Origin: Opisthorchis felineus
Taxonomy: Eukaryota; Platyhelminthes; Trematoda; Opisthorchiida; Opisthorchiidae
DNA length: 64,000 nt
NCBI GenBank assembly: GCA_004794785.1
Contig: SJOL01001547.1
Coordinates: 44,032 to 108,031, forward strand
Direction of reading: 5' to 3'
In this document: positions 25,523 to 35,436 of the stretch, piece by piece
How the letters are laid out: each line of letters begins with the position of its first letter
How positions within the stretch are numbered: the first letter of the stretch is position 1
Position numbers and translations under genes: made by a program
Notes under the pieces: generated by a model
Databases searched by the model: none
Seen by the model: the letters and a program-made list of their open reading frames with translations, nothing else
Told to the model about the DNA's origin: nothing

Positions 25523-25980
25523 TTGATCGTCGAAAGAGACGTTCTCGCCGAGCCTGAAAAGAAAAAGAAATGTCAACACGGTGTGAGTGAAACAGATATG
25601 CCTGGGAGGTCTATGATACAGGAGGCAAAACTCGAGCCGGAACTATTGAAAGCATGTTTTTTTTCGAAAAAAAAAAGAATGAATGGCATTTCGTTTGCAA
25701 GCTTCAAGTCGGAGAACACAAGGTTGAGATCCAATTGCCTTTCAGGTCAACTTTTAGGACACTAAACGGTGAACACCGAACACAACATACACAGATCTGG
25801 TCCCGAAGCCTGCAGGAAAAAATTGATCATCTGTATCCAACGCGTGTCCAATATAAGAAACCGAAGGGAGTAGTGCATGATACAAATAAGAATAGGGCTG
25901 CCCAAGGCGAGCTTCCCATTGAAGATGAGCTGGGACACTTGCAAGTTTACATGAATCAGAAAGGCTCCTCGCATCCGTGA
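25523..25980 (+). other. Two overlapping plus frames, unassigned
   Basis: Frames of 80 and 108 codons overlap around an 18-bp perfect palindrome (T8-CG-A8, 25657-25674). The second includes KNEWHFVCKLQVGEHKVEIQ and is charged and fairly balanced. There is no clear acceptor, donor or domain, and the minus strand is open for 125 codons over the same bases. It could be a decayed gene or chance. Confidence 0.25.
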
Positions 25981-26518
25981 GGAAATTTCCACAGGGACCA
26001 GGAAACAAAAATAACCCTCGGATACAAAAGAAACAGGATTGTGGGTTGAGAATGCGTAGTATGCGAGTTCTAGTTGATATTCCAAGTTAACCAGGAATAA
26101 GAGACTTGGATGAGATTTTGGGTGCATTGAAATGTACATTTCACGATACGATCAGTAACAAAATTCAACAGAACTGAGAGACCCCGAATAGACGGAATTC
26201 ACGATGAGCTAGCCTCTGGTTACGTGACTACAAATCCCAACAAGTAAGTGAACAAACGGCTCGCGGATTACTGGCGGAATTCAGAGACATGGATCTTCAA
26301 TGAAGTATATTCACAGGGTAGAAATTATTCAAAGTTGGGTGACTAGTTAACACCAATACAAGTTGCAGGCTCTTCTGATGTCTTCAGAAGCCAGAACAGT
26401 AAGAGCACGAAACGGCAGGGTCATCTCAAGCGAAATAATTTAGATCCTCAGAACCATTTCCGGAGAAATAGTTCTAAATAGAATGCACACTCACATGACT
26501 ATCGTTTGGACAATCGTT

Positions 26519-26613
26519 CTGTCCTGGCGCAATCATTCTGGTGAGCCCACACCAAAGAGGCGAAGCACTGGACTCCAGGTTTGCTCTTATTAGAGCTCAT
26601 TAGCAGTGCACGA
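26519..26613 (+). repeat. Dispersed repeat, copy 2
   Basis: ATTCTGGTGAGCCCACACCA, then TTATTAGAGCTCATTAGCAG and TGCACG, match the copy at 13182-13262. The order of segments and approximate spacing are kept. Confidence 0.45.
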
Positions 26614-27476
26614 AGTTCTGCCCACTTAACTGAGATAAGATTAGCAGAACGAAGATGGTGTCCTCAGTTTGCGGTAAGCGGTTACGGCAAATGTCTAATC
26701 ACTTACTGGTCTCTGATGATGTTGATTGGCCTCACTGAATTCAATATGTTCCGACGATTTTCTATTCATCTGAATACGTTTCATTGTGGGACACCAACGG
26801 ATCCACTTGATGGCGTTGAGTACAGGCAACTTAGGAATCTTATATGGTTGTCTACAGAGAATATTCGTTTTAAAGTTGTAGGAATTGCCTCTAGGCAACT
26901 GGAGGATGCCAGTACGCATAGTTCAGCAGGTCCAAACCTTGTTGATGCTTGTTTTACTTCCCACCTGTGACCGTGGTTTCAACTTAAGTTTTTGGTACGC
27001 TACGTAATGTTCGCTCTCATTTGCTTGTGTCGTGAGAGACGGAGTCTATCGGGAATTCAAATTCTGTTGACATACTGATTGCCCAATATGTGAATGGGAA
27101 TTCGCAACTTATCGTCAATCCTAAGGCAGTCGGCATTTTCAAGTTAGTGGCTCTTCTAAGATAGCCAGCAAGCGAGGCTCAGTCAAAACGATGTTTCTAT
27201 AACGGACCAACTACCGAATGAAGGACAGTCACTGGTTTCAGAAACTAACAACTGCCTAGAAGAATTCATTATCCTAAGCAGTAAATCTGATTGATCTGAT
27301 CAGCGCATTTAAGCAGATACGTGTTAGAGACATCACTAACGACGGCTTCCGCAATGGTTTGGGCGTCTGTTGCACATGGATGATGCTTAAATCACCGAAC
27401 AAATCATAGCCCCTAAACAGTGTCAAGGATGACGTTGTCATCATAAAACCTGGTTCAGCCCTGTGGACAGCGACAA

Positions 27477-27580
27477 AGAGCAACTCGTTCTCCAAATGAT
27501 CTACCATTTCCGTCACTGGAGCAGACTGGATCGCGGTTTGCCGTGTCCGCACAGCGTGTATCGGAAACATTCCTGAAGCC
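27477..27580 (-). CDS. Cys-rich exon fragment, EGF- or Kazal-like
   Basis: After an acceptor-like GGCTTCAG at about 27571-27578, a minus frame reads RCADTANRDPVCSSDGNGRS and ends in RVALCRCPQG before a TGA. The spacing C-x9-C-x14-C-x-C-x2-G resembles the end of an EGF-like repeat (CxCxxG), and DPVCSSDG resembles a Kazal motif. The immediate stop suggests a decayed or misjudged exon. A different frame over the same bases is also open for 98 codons. Confidence 0.2.
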
Positions 27581-28251
27581 TGCCTCAGGAGCTAGTCGTC
27601 CGCAGGTAAGCAAGTAAGCTAAATAGATTGCGGCGCACTTAAAATGTCGGAGCAACCGTACACTTAACAACATCCAACAGACTTCCGTCCGCCCTAAAAC
27701 ACACAAACCCCCCTCAGTTGCGTATGCTTTCTACAACCTGAAGGACCGTGTTACAATCGAGGGTGAGAGAGCTTGGTTGTTGATTGTGTTACACGTGTCG
27801 CTTGCAGTTGTCCCAGACAATCATACCCATAGGAATGATTGGGGTAATCCCCGAATAATCATGCAAAAGTTTCACAAACCAATCACTACGGGCGTTGCAG
27901 CATAACGGGTCAACACCGTTGGCAGACAGACAGCACTGGAATTCACCTACTGCAAGCAGGCCACCTGGTTGATCATTCCCCTGTTTTCACCGTACTGATA
28001 AGCAATTGAAATCGGAAACTGACCCGATTTCTCCGAGATGATCAGTTGATAAGAACCTAACAACCGTACCCATAAGCGCTGAATGTTTTTACGTCTGCGG
28101 CTAAAGAAAGCGGTTTGAAATATTAGCATCTCGCAACTGACGTCCTCTTGTTGTTATAATCAACTAGATCACAACTGTCAACAATCGTGTGTGACTGCTA
28201 GGACGCTATACTGATCCGATACAATTTTTATTCTTTCTTTCGTCTGATACG

Positions 28252-28420
28252 AGCTCGAGGTAGCTCAGTGGTTAAAGCGCCAATTTACTGACCTGAAGGT
28301 CTGTTGTTCGAACCCAACCCCAGCATCTTCATCTCTAGGCTTGGGCAACCTGGCAGTACGTCAGCCCTCGTGTTTCCTTTGGGTGGCATGACAGCTAGGC
28401 CCGGGAAGGGTACACTACAG
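28252..28420 (+). mobile_element. tRNA-derived SINE
   Basis: An A-box-like TAGCTCAGTGGTTAA (28261) and a B-box-like GTTCGAACCC (28306) mark an RNA polymerase III promoter derived from a tRNA. After them comes the family body (CTAGGCTTGGGCAACCTGGC, CCCTCGTGTTTCC). It lacks the folded 3' half of a real tRNA. Confidence 0.75.
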
Positions 28421-29533
28421 CTGAACAAGTTCGTTTGATACAATAGCAGTCACCCAGTCAGAATGACCAAAACCATATTCTGGGCAACTTGGAATTACCT
28501 GGGAGCATCATAACTGGTGTGGACGAAGGACGCTGTTAGATCTCAAGGTGAAAGACTTTGAGATTTAAATTATTTCGCACTGATTTTCGACTGGCGTAGG
28601 AATTCGGAAATTCCGACATGATCCTACATTACTATTTGGTTCGTCGCTAATTCGCTGACAAGATTAGTTTGTTATTTTTAGATGTGGCCACGTTATTGCG
28701 GAAAGAAACGTGTGACTTTTTGATTATCCCGTGCATTGCACGAACATGTTCACCTGTTCATATAATGCCAATTCAGTGCAATCAGCATGCACCTGAAGTT
28801 GAGAATGGACGCTGCTGCTGAGTTCTACTAAGGGCGAAAGTAGAATTCAGCGATGATATTGACGAAACGGTATAATTGCAACGGGGTGGGAAGAGGATTG
28901 TACAAATCGGAATGATGTGGATGCAAACTGGACAGATCCCGAACCTACGTATATGTGATTGTGAGTCGGCATAGGGGGGACGCTATCCGAGCAGTCCAAC
29001 GCCAGGTGGTTCGATCTTTGCTTACTGTCCTTAGGTGTTTGTGTCGTGTGGGGCAGTTAGGTAACGCAGTATTATTAGGGTTAAAAATGGCCAAAATGCG
29101 ATACATATTTCCCTACTTGTTTTTTTACTGACTATGTTTCATTTCAATTGCCTGTGACGTTTTTTCTGGCGAAGAAACTGATAAAATGTGCTCTTCAAGC
29201 TTGGTTCAGGGGGTTAAAATTAAATTTTCATTTCCAGATAGAAAAGCTAACTGAGCAATCAAGATTTATGTAAAGGCGGCTAGGCCCTGGCTACAGAGCA
29301 CCTAGGATGCACCTGGGATGAAGTAAATCACAAAGATTTAGCTTTCCACAGATAGTTTGCAGTTTTGACTGAGGATCAATCAATCAGGTGAGTCCTAAGA
29401 AACTTGCATAAAAGAGCTCGGACTGATTGGGGAAAGCAAAGAAAAAGCCCAGAGGCAAAGGATGAGAACCACGAGGAAATGCAAATAGATCTTGTCAAGG
29501 GATAATTTCGTAAAATACAACGAATCAACCTAC

Positions 29534-29834
29534 TTGATCAAATTCTTTCATACGAAGTCGGTTCTGACGGGCTAGTTCATCGCGTTGTTTCCGTCTATTT
29601 GTCTTATATACTGAAGATCTGGCCACGTCGACTGAAGAAGCATGAACTGTAGCTGACAGTGTGTCATTTGGTTGCTGGGCGCGGGAGGCCAAATTGGGCA
29701 CTTGGATTGCATGACCGGTCACGGTTGGATTAGCGCGATGAGCTGACTGTAGTGGATGAGGTTGTGTTCCGTTGTGTGATTGAGAGGCAGTGCTGCCAGA
29801 CCGAACGACATCATGAGGGTCGGGGACCACAAAG
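29534..29834 (-). CDS. Internal exon, Arg/Lys-rich helical end; gene uncertain
   Basis: The acceptor is unusual, an (AC)n tract ending CACACACAG, and the donor is GTAGGT. The exon has 301 bases: one base and 100 codons, ending in phase 0. The first 70 residues are polar (SGSTASQSHNGTQPHPLQ) and the last 25 form a strongly basic helix (KTNRRKQRDELARQNRLRMK). It is on the same strand as the large gene, 2.9 kb further downstream, with similar composition. It enters in phase 2, whereas the exon at 32774 would leave phase 1, so if it belongs to the same gene another exon lies between. It could also start a neighbouring gene. Confidence 0.6.
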
Positions 29835-29852
29835 CTGTGTGTGTGTGTGTGG
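29835..29852. repeat. (TG)n microsatellite forming a splice acceptor
   Basis: Nine TG units on the plus strand are (CA)n on the minus strand and end in CACAG, the acceptor of the exon at 29534-29834. Confidence 0.8.
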
Positions 29853-30958
29853 AACGGTGAATACAGAAAGACATACTTTAAGGGTGCAGCAAAGACCATT
29901 ATGGATTTCGGACATAGGTATGATTTGTAGCGGGTAGGCCGGTAAATAGTAAAGATGGTATGCACTCAGACTAGGAGAAAACTGAAAGACAGCACCACTT
30001 TGAGGGGAATTAGAAAATATAAGCAATCGTCGCCTGTAAAGCGTCGCTGTATTTCCATTTCCAGGGGGAGGGGAATCGGACAGTAAAAGTCCTCAGGTCA
30101 CGCACGGAGTGTAAGGCGACCAGTCCGCATATGTTTGGAGTGTCTTGTCATAAGGAGACATTTAGGAAACCGAACTCTCCAAATGTAGGTTTTACACAAA
30201 ACGCCAGGACCTAAATGCCCTCCGTCGACGATGGTCATGTTAAACGGTTGTTGTCATTGGCATTGGTGGTTCTTCAACGCACCACATCGATGGGTTCACT
30301 TGGAATGAACTTGGTTTGACCGATAGGTTAGCACAATGGCTCGATGTCCATCAAGGTTGGTGTTTTCGTTGCTAGAGGTGATAAAATTGTTTTGTTTCAT
30401 GATTCTTAGTAGCACAGCCATTGGTTGTCATTACCGAGATCAGTTATGGATGGACAAGTGATGAACACGTGAAGCCTTCAATTTAAAAAAGAAAAGCGAA
30501 ACAAAACATCTCACGCACACAAATACAGTTTGGAAATCCAAAACACAGTTAAAGGTTGGCAGCGCAGGAAGCCTGCAACACCGTTCATATCAGTCTTCCC
30601 ATCCATGAGGATAAACTCCAGTCTACAAGACATTTCGCTATTTCACAAGGTTATCTCCTCGGAGGGGGGAGGGGGTGGAGTACTCGCGTTTCGGGTGATT
30701 ATTGCAGAGATATAGTACAAATTAACAAAAAAATTTCAGTGGAATGAGGCCTAGTGACTATTTTTTTCAGATGAGACTTAAATTAATGGATGGCATCAAT
30801 GTGGAGAAACACATACTAACATGTAGCATGACCAATCAAATAAACCAATCAAAATACACCAGTGCGTTGAGAAGACAAAAAAGTAGAGGATTAGGGCGAT
30901 GACAGATATGTCGGAACGGGCAGATGAAGTGCGGCTGTCTATCTGAACAAAATATTCC

Positions 30959-31130
30959 CTATTTCAAGCTATAGACAAATATCAGACTGTCTTTGTGACC
31001 CACTTGGCGGAATGAAAGATTAGCTGCATAACTGAACAAACAACCAAGATGACCATTGGTGGCTATGGGACAGTCTTTAGAAAAAACTTGATCTAAGAAG
31101 GACGTCGAAGAACAAAACAAGTCTGGTGAA
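30959..31130 (-). CDS. Weak exon candidate
   Basis: An open minus frame follows an acceptor-like GATTCACCAG and begins LFCSSTSFLDQVFSKDC; a GTGGGT donor lies at about 31004. Its entry phase would fit the exon ending at 32774, but its exit phase does not fit the exon at 29834. There is no recognisable domain. I keep it only as a place to look for the missing link. Confidence 0.15.
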
Positions 31131-31767
31131 TCCATTTTATTTTTTTTCAACGCGAATAGTATGCATGACCAATAATAAACGAGTTACAGAGCAGCACATA
31201 GGTCGAAATAAAGCCACCACATGTGGTTGGCGGATTCGTGCGCGAATCATAGTTGGGTGGTTATTCTCCATTCTCTTGTTTACTTTATACGGTTTTTAAC
31301 CGTGTCTGATATCTTTATCGTCATTGGCTAATTGGCTACAACCTAACTCGTAGTCTCACTGGTCCTTTGTGGCTAATCATTGAGATTAGCCGGAAGTTAG
31401 TAATCACGGGATTCACATCAGGTGACCACGTGTTGACCGGCTTTCCCAGATCGAGGGTCTACACAATTCCCCTTCTGAGTTACTTACAGTTTATTAGTAG
31501 TGTGAATATCTAAGTTCCAATCGGGACCTGCCCTGCAGGTAAGGTACATCTTGCCAGAAAAGCCGAGGTGCTCTGGACAGCTATTTCAGCCTTATGTAGA
31601 AGCGTGCACTTCTCATGAAACTACACAGATTTTCAGACCGTGAGCTCTCGGCTAGTAGCTGAAGGAAGCCAGATTAACCTGTAAGGAGGAATAATCCACA
31701 AATTGCGTGAACTTTCGATCTGAGCAGTCGGTCAACACGTAACCATGAGTCCCACGACTGAAGGATG

Positions 31768-31870
31768 AGTGGCGCTATATCCTGCCTAAGTGCGAGCTAA
31801 TCGTATTGCCTGGCAGCTGCCCGCTGGCCGGAAGTTAGCCTTCAACTAGTAGCCGGGAGGTTCGAAATAC
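31768..31870 (+). repeat. Dispersed repeat, SINE-like, copy 2
   Basis: AGTGGCGCTATATCCTGCC, TAAGTGCGAG and CTAGTAGCCGGGAGGTTCGA match the copy at 15180-15290. GGTTCGA is reminiscent of a B box, so a second SINE family is possible. Confidence 0.35.
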
Positions 31871-32773
31871 CCTAGAGTTTCGTGAGATGCGTACCGCTGG
31901 TGATTCCCAATAAACAATGTGCGGTTGAAGCGATCCACATCATTTCGCGCAAGCGCGGCCGGCTAATTTTACCAGCGGCTCCGCTGAGTCGTTTGCCCCG
32001 TATCAAAAAATGTGTCTATTCGAACACGATGAGACAATTGAGATATCGCTTGTGGAGGCATTTGGTGTTAACGATTATTAAGTATGACGCACCACACAAA
32101 ATAAAGTCATCAGAAATCAAAGACATTAAGACTTGACTAATCAGAGGGAGAAGGTTTATGCGAGGAAATTTCTGTGTCCGGAACTAGAGTGTCTAAGAAC
32201 ATCACAGGAACATTATTACAGGAGCAGATTTGGCACTTGGCGAAAATGGCTATCAATCGGAAAATATTATCCGAGATATGGCTGGATTAAACACTACTGA
32301 TATGTGTTTTTTGCCGGGAAGTAGTCATGTGTTGCTACATATTTGGTTGCGGGTTGGGGAACGCTTTGGGAACTGTAATGGTTTGGTGCGGTATCGTTGA
32401 TGATGAGATGCTAATCAGGATCTATGGAAGAAAAGTGCGAACGAATTCGCACTTATTCATTGCAGCCGTCGTTAACTTCTTGTGTACCTTTACATTGCTG
32501 AGAGAATGAAGTTTCTGTAAGCTCGAATGATTTGGGCTCTTTTTAGATCAAATCACAATTTAGATAATACCCCTAGGTAAGAAGAACAGACTGAATGCTC
32601 CCGAAGGGTGATTCTTGTAAAGAGGGAGAACGATACAATCCAAATTGACTGCCATTTACATTTTTTGACACTTACAATCGAGAGATGGGAAGCGGGTTGA
32701 TACGCAGAATCAGGTATGGGTCAAGTGGGCGGTAAGAAGGCCTACCGCACAAGGGTTCAGGTTGCCTACATAC

Positions 32774-32945
32774 TCGGTGCGACTACTATGTGACGCGACG
32801 CAGTTGATTGTGCCAGGCACATTACTGAACTGCGAGCAACTGGACACATGCCATCATCCAATTGCAAACTCGGAACTGATTGGGAAGTGTACGGTAAAGA
32901 CTGCACAGTAACGTAAGGAAGTTCAGAATGGATACCCGAGTAGTA
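32774..32945 (-). CDS. Exon of the large gene (second block, third exon; possible C-terminus)
   Basis: The acceptor is GTGGTTAGTCAG, and the frame enters in phase 0 after the preceding exon. It reads YYSGIHSELPYVTVQSLPYT and continues Ser/Ala-rich to HIVVAPS. Two endings are possible. A GTATGT donor at 32773 would leave one base over, as annotated here. Otherwise translation simply runs two codons further to TAG at 32766-32768, which would make this the C-terminus. The acceptor tract is weak, so confidence is lower than for the other exons. Confidence 0.6.
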
Positions 32946-33141
32946 CTGACTAACCACTGTGCACAAAAGTGTTATCCTCGTTCATGGATCGGGATACGTC
33001 TATCGATGGTGTGTGTGTGTGGATCGCACCATTTCATCTCCATTAATCAAAACGTAGTGTGGATGCAGTAGGGTCAAGCATACCCGAACTCTTGTTTGTA
33101 TAAAGAGGAGGCGTTGCGTACAGGGATCAACACAATACTAC

Positions 33142-33428
33142 CTGACTGATGACCGACCAATCAACGTACCGAACTTCGTTGGTGCCGTGCCGGCGCTTAA
33201 CTGGTACCTCATCTCCTGCACAAGCTGCCGAAGCTATTTCCACACCGTGGTAGTCCATAAACCCCACTGGAATAGCATCACGGCCACTGGATCCGAGCTG
33301 ATAAGGGACGGTACTGTATTCCTCGGAACTGGTTGACGGACGACCTGTTTCCGCCGGGGTAGGGGTAGACGGTCTTTGAACAAGCGTGGCTGGAACATGG
33401 TCTTCGTTGAACCAAAGAACAGTGGAAC
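33142..33428 (-). CDS. Exon of the large gene (second block, second exon)
   Basis: The acceptor is GTGCGTTTATCCAG and the donor is GTAGTA. The exon has 287 bases: two bases and 95 codons, ending in phase 0. It continues the PSTP pattern (QRPSTPTPAETGRPSTS). Its last 45 residues look ordered and conserved, with GFMDYHGVEIASAACAG and then GTNEVRYVDWSVISQ, possibly beta-strands of a small folded module. I do not recognise this module; it is the best piece of the gene for a profile search. Confidence 0.85.
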
Positions 33429-34516
33429 CTGGATAAACGCACAAAAGTAATGGAATCGAAGATGAATGAAATGAAGGGTGCCCATGGAACGAGAAAATTT
33501 TCCATGCCGATGGACAAGTCAGTTTTGCCAAAAAAACAGCCTTAGAAATTGCTGAGTAGGGTATACGACTGAACATTTGTGGGTTTAAAAACTCATTTGG
33601 ATGTCACAATTGCCGGCGAACCTTGTGGCCAATAGCTTCACGCCTTCAGCACTGAGTATCTGGCACCTATCAGGATTCTGGCAAAGTTGGCTGTTTGGTA
33701 CTTGTCAAGTTTTACTTATGTACGATCTGGGGATATTACGGCATAACATGAGTATATGAGATATGCCCAATTTTTGAGCACAATATCATTTGTGTGCGTG
33801 TGCAGCTACAGAGAGGTGGCACAGTGAAAATACTACCTTCCAAAACCCCGATCTTCGCATCCTCCTTACAACGAACTTCTAAGGCTCCGCTGGGTCCGCT
33901 GTGAGGGGGTCTAATTGTACGGTATTCCCTCCAACCAATGACATTCCCCGCCGATACGGCCGTGTAGCTGTACACAGCGGAAGTTTTAGCCGTACCAAAT
34001 TTACTGGCCTTTCGGTCATTGTTATTCAGGACACAGATGGACAGAAAGAGCTCTGCCAGGAGGACGATCGTCTGACAAGAGAATTGAATGAATCGATAAG
34101 CGTAACCTATGAAGTGTGATCGACTGGGTCTATCACAGGAGAACCCCTACACCCCAAAATCACCTGGCCTACCTAGTTATTGTTAATCCGACGTTCCTAG
34201 CCGACACTGACGACAGCAGTTTTCGAAGACCTTATGCGAGTAATATAGTAACTTTGTCATCGTCACCGTCTACACGCTTTGTCGCGTAAAATCAATAACT
34301 GAACGTACATCAGGCTACATTTTAATTCATGAATCCATCTGGGGCAACCGGTTTCGTTCGGCCTTTCTAGCGGTCACTGTGAGTAGGCCTACTGGTTGAG
34401 TGAATTAGCTTGGCCTTTTTTGAGACGTTAATGGTGGCGTAGGACTGCAGTAGTGAAATGCTGGATCTGCGAAACCAAACTGTCAAAATGTCTGCAGACC
34501 ATCAGTTTTGGTGTAG

Positions 34517-34650
34517 CAACCGTGAAACATTGGGGGAACACGAGGGATGAGATACTACCAGGTTGCCCAGGCCTAATGAAAAGGCAAGGGTTCGATTCGG
34601 ATCACGAACTCACCGGTCAGCGGCTTTGCGCATTAATTCGCCAGCCAAAG
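34517..34650 (-). mobile_element. tRNA-derived SINE, degraded
   Basis: Body ACTACCAGGTTGCCCAGGCC and B-box complement GGGTTCGATTCGGATCACG are recognisable; the head ends near GCGCATTAATTCGCC. Confidence 0.55.
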
Positions 34651-34803
34651 TGAAAGTATAATCTGTGTAAGAACTATCAGCTCACTACTGATCTTTCAGT
34701 GTCAACATTGGCAATTGTAGTGGGGACTAGTTATTTAAAGGAGTCCAGAAGAGGAGAAGTCCAGATACGAATTAAATATAATGATAAGAATAATAAAACT
34801 TAC

Positions 34804-35302
34804 TGGGGTCGTCCATAAACGATCGTTCAACAACTGGAGGCGGAGGACCAGGATGAATGGCAGAGAAGTCCACATGCTCTGAAACTGCTACCGACACGGC
34901 CGACTGGAACTGAGAACTCCAACCATTTGCTGTGCTGAATGCGGACGACCTGCTTGTGATGTGTGGATCAGTACGGCTTCGGAGCCCAAATCTTGCAGCT
35001 CGCCATTGCCCTAATTGCTGCAGTAGCACGTGTTCGACACTCTTTGAATTTGTTGGTATGACCGAGTTGCTGGAAGAAGGGAGGGAACCGTTCACAGCCC
35101 CAAGGAGTGTGGGCCTTGTCTCGGGCGGAGGGCCATGTACGTAACATTTTTCGACGTCGTGGCTATATGGTTTTCGTGAGGTCTCCTGCTGACGGTTTAC
35201 ACGGGAAGAACTTGGCTCCATCTTTGGGTTATCAGCTATGGCAGGTTTCCGAACATTTGGAAACGAGGTCCGAGCAGATACAGAGGGGCGCCGAAAGCGA
35301 GT
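34804..35302 (-). CDS. Exon of the large gene (second block, first exon)
   Basis: The acceptor is TGCTTCATTTCAG and the donor is a perfect GTAAGT. The exon has 499 bases, 166 codons plus one base. The frame is open upstream of the first ATG right up to the acceptor, giving TRFRRPSVSARTSFPNVRKP at the start. The middle is Ser/Asn-rich with a helix (SVEHVLLQQLGQWRAARFGL), and the end is Pro-rich (HPGPPPPVVERSFMDDP). Composition matches exons 11 and 12. It joins the next exon in frame through a split Ser codon. A plus-strand open frame overlaps its right end. Confidence 0.85.
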
Positions 35303-35436
35303 CTGAAATGAAGCATGCCATCAGAGCAGATGCTGTGAATGTAATTTTAGCCGAGTCGTTCGAGATAGCATACAAAGCAAACCAATTACATCGCTCAAGA
35401 ATGAACACCATCGCCCGTTTAGGCGCGATAATTCAG
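35245..35436 (+). CDS. Plus-strand exon candidate antisense to a supported exon
   Basis: Between GCTATGGCAG and a strong donor (ATTCAG then GTACGA) the plus frame reads VSEHLETRSEQIQRGAESES and ends in helices (VNVILAESFEIAYKANQ, then RSRMNTIARLGAIIQ). The segment AESFEIAYKA resembles the C-terminal helix of PTB (phosphotyrosine-binding) domains, but no other PTB element is visible. It overlaps the minus-strand exon 34804-35302 by 58 bases, which argues against one of the two ends. Confidence 0.25.

Noticed and set aside
33736..33975. Additional exon of the large gene with a GTAGTA donor near 33835
   Set aside because: The exons at 34804 and 33428 already join in frame. No acceptor gives this piece the phase needed to lie between them, apart from an implausibly tiny exon.
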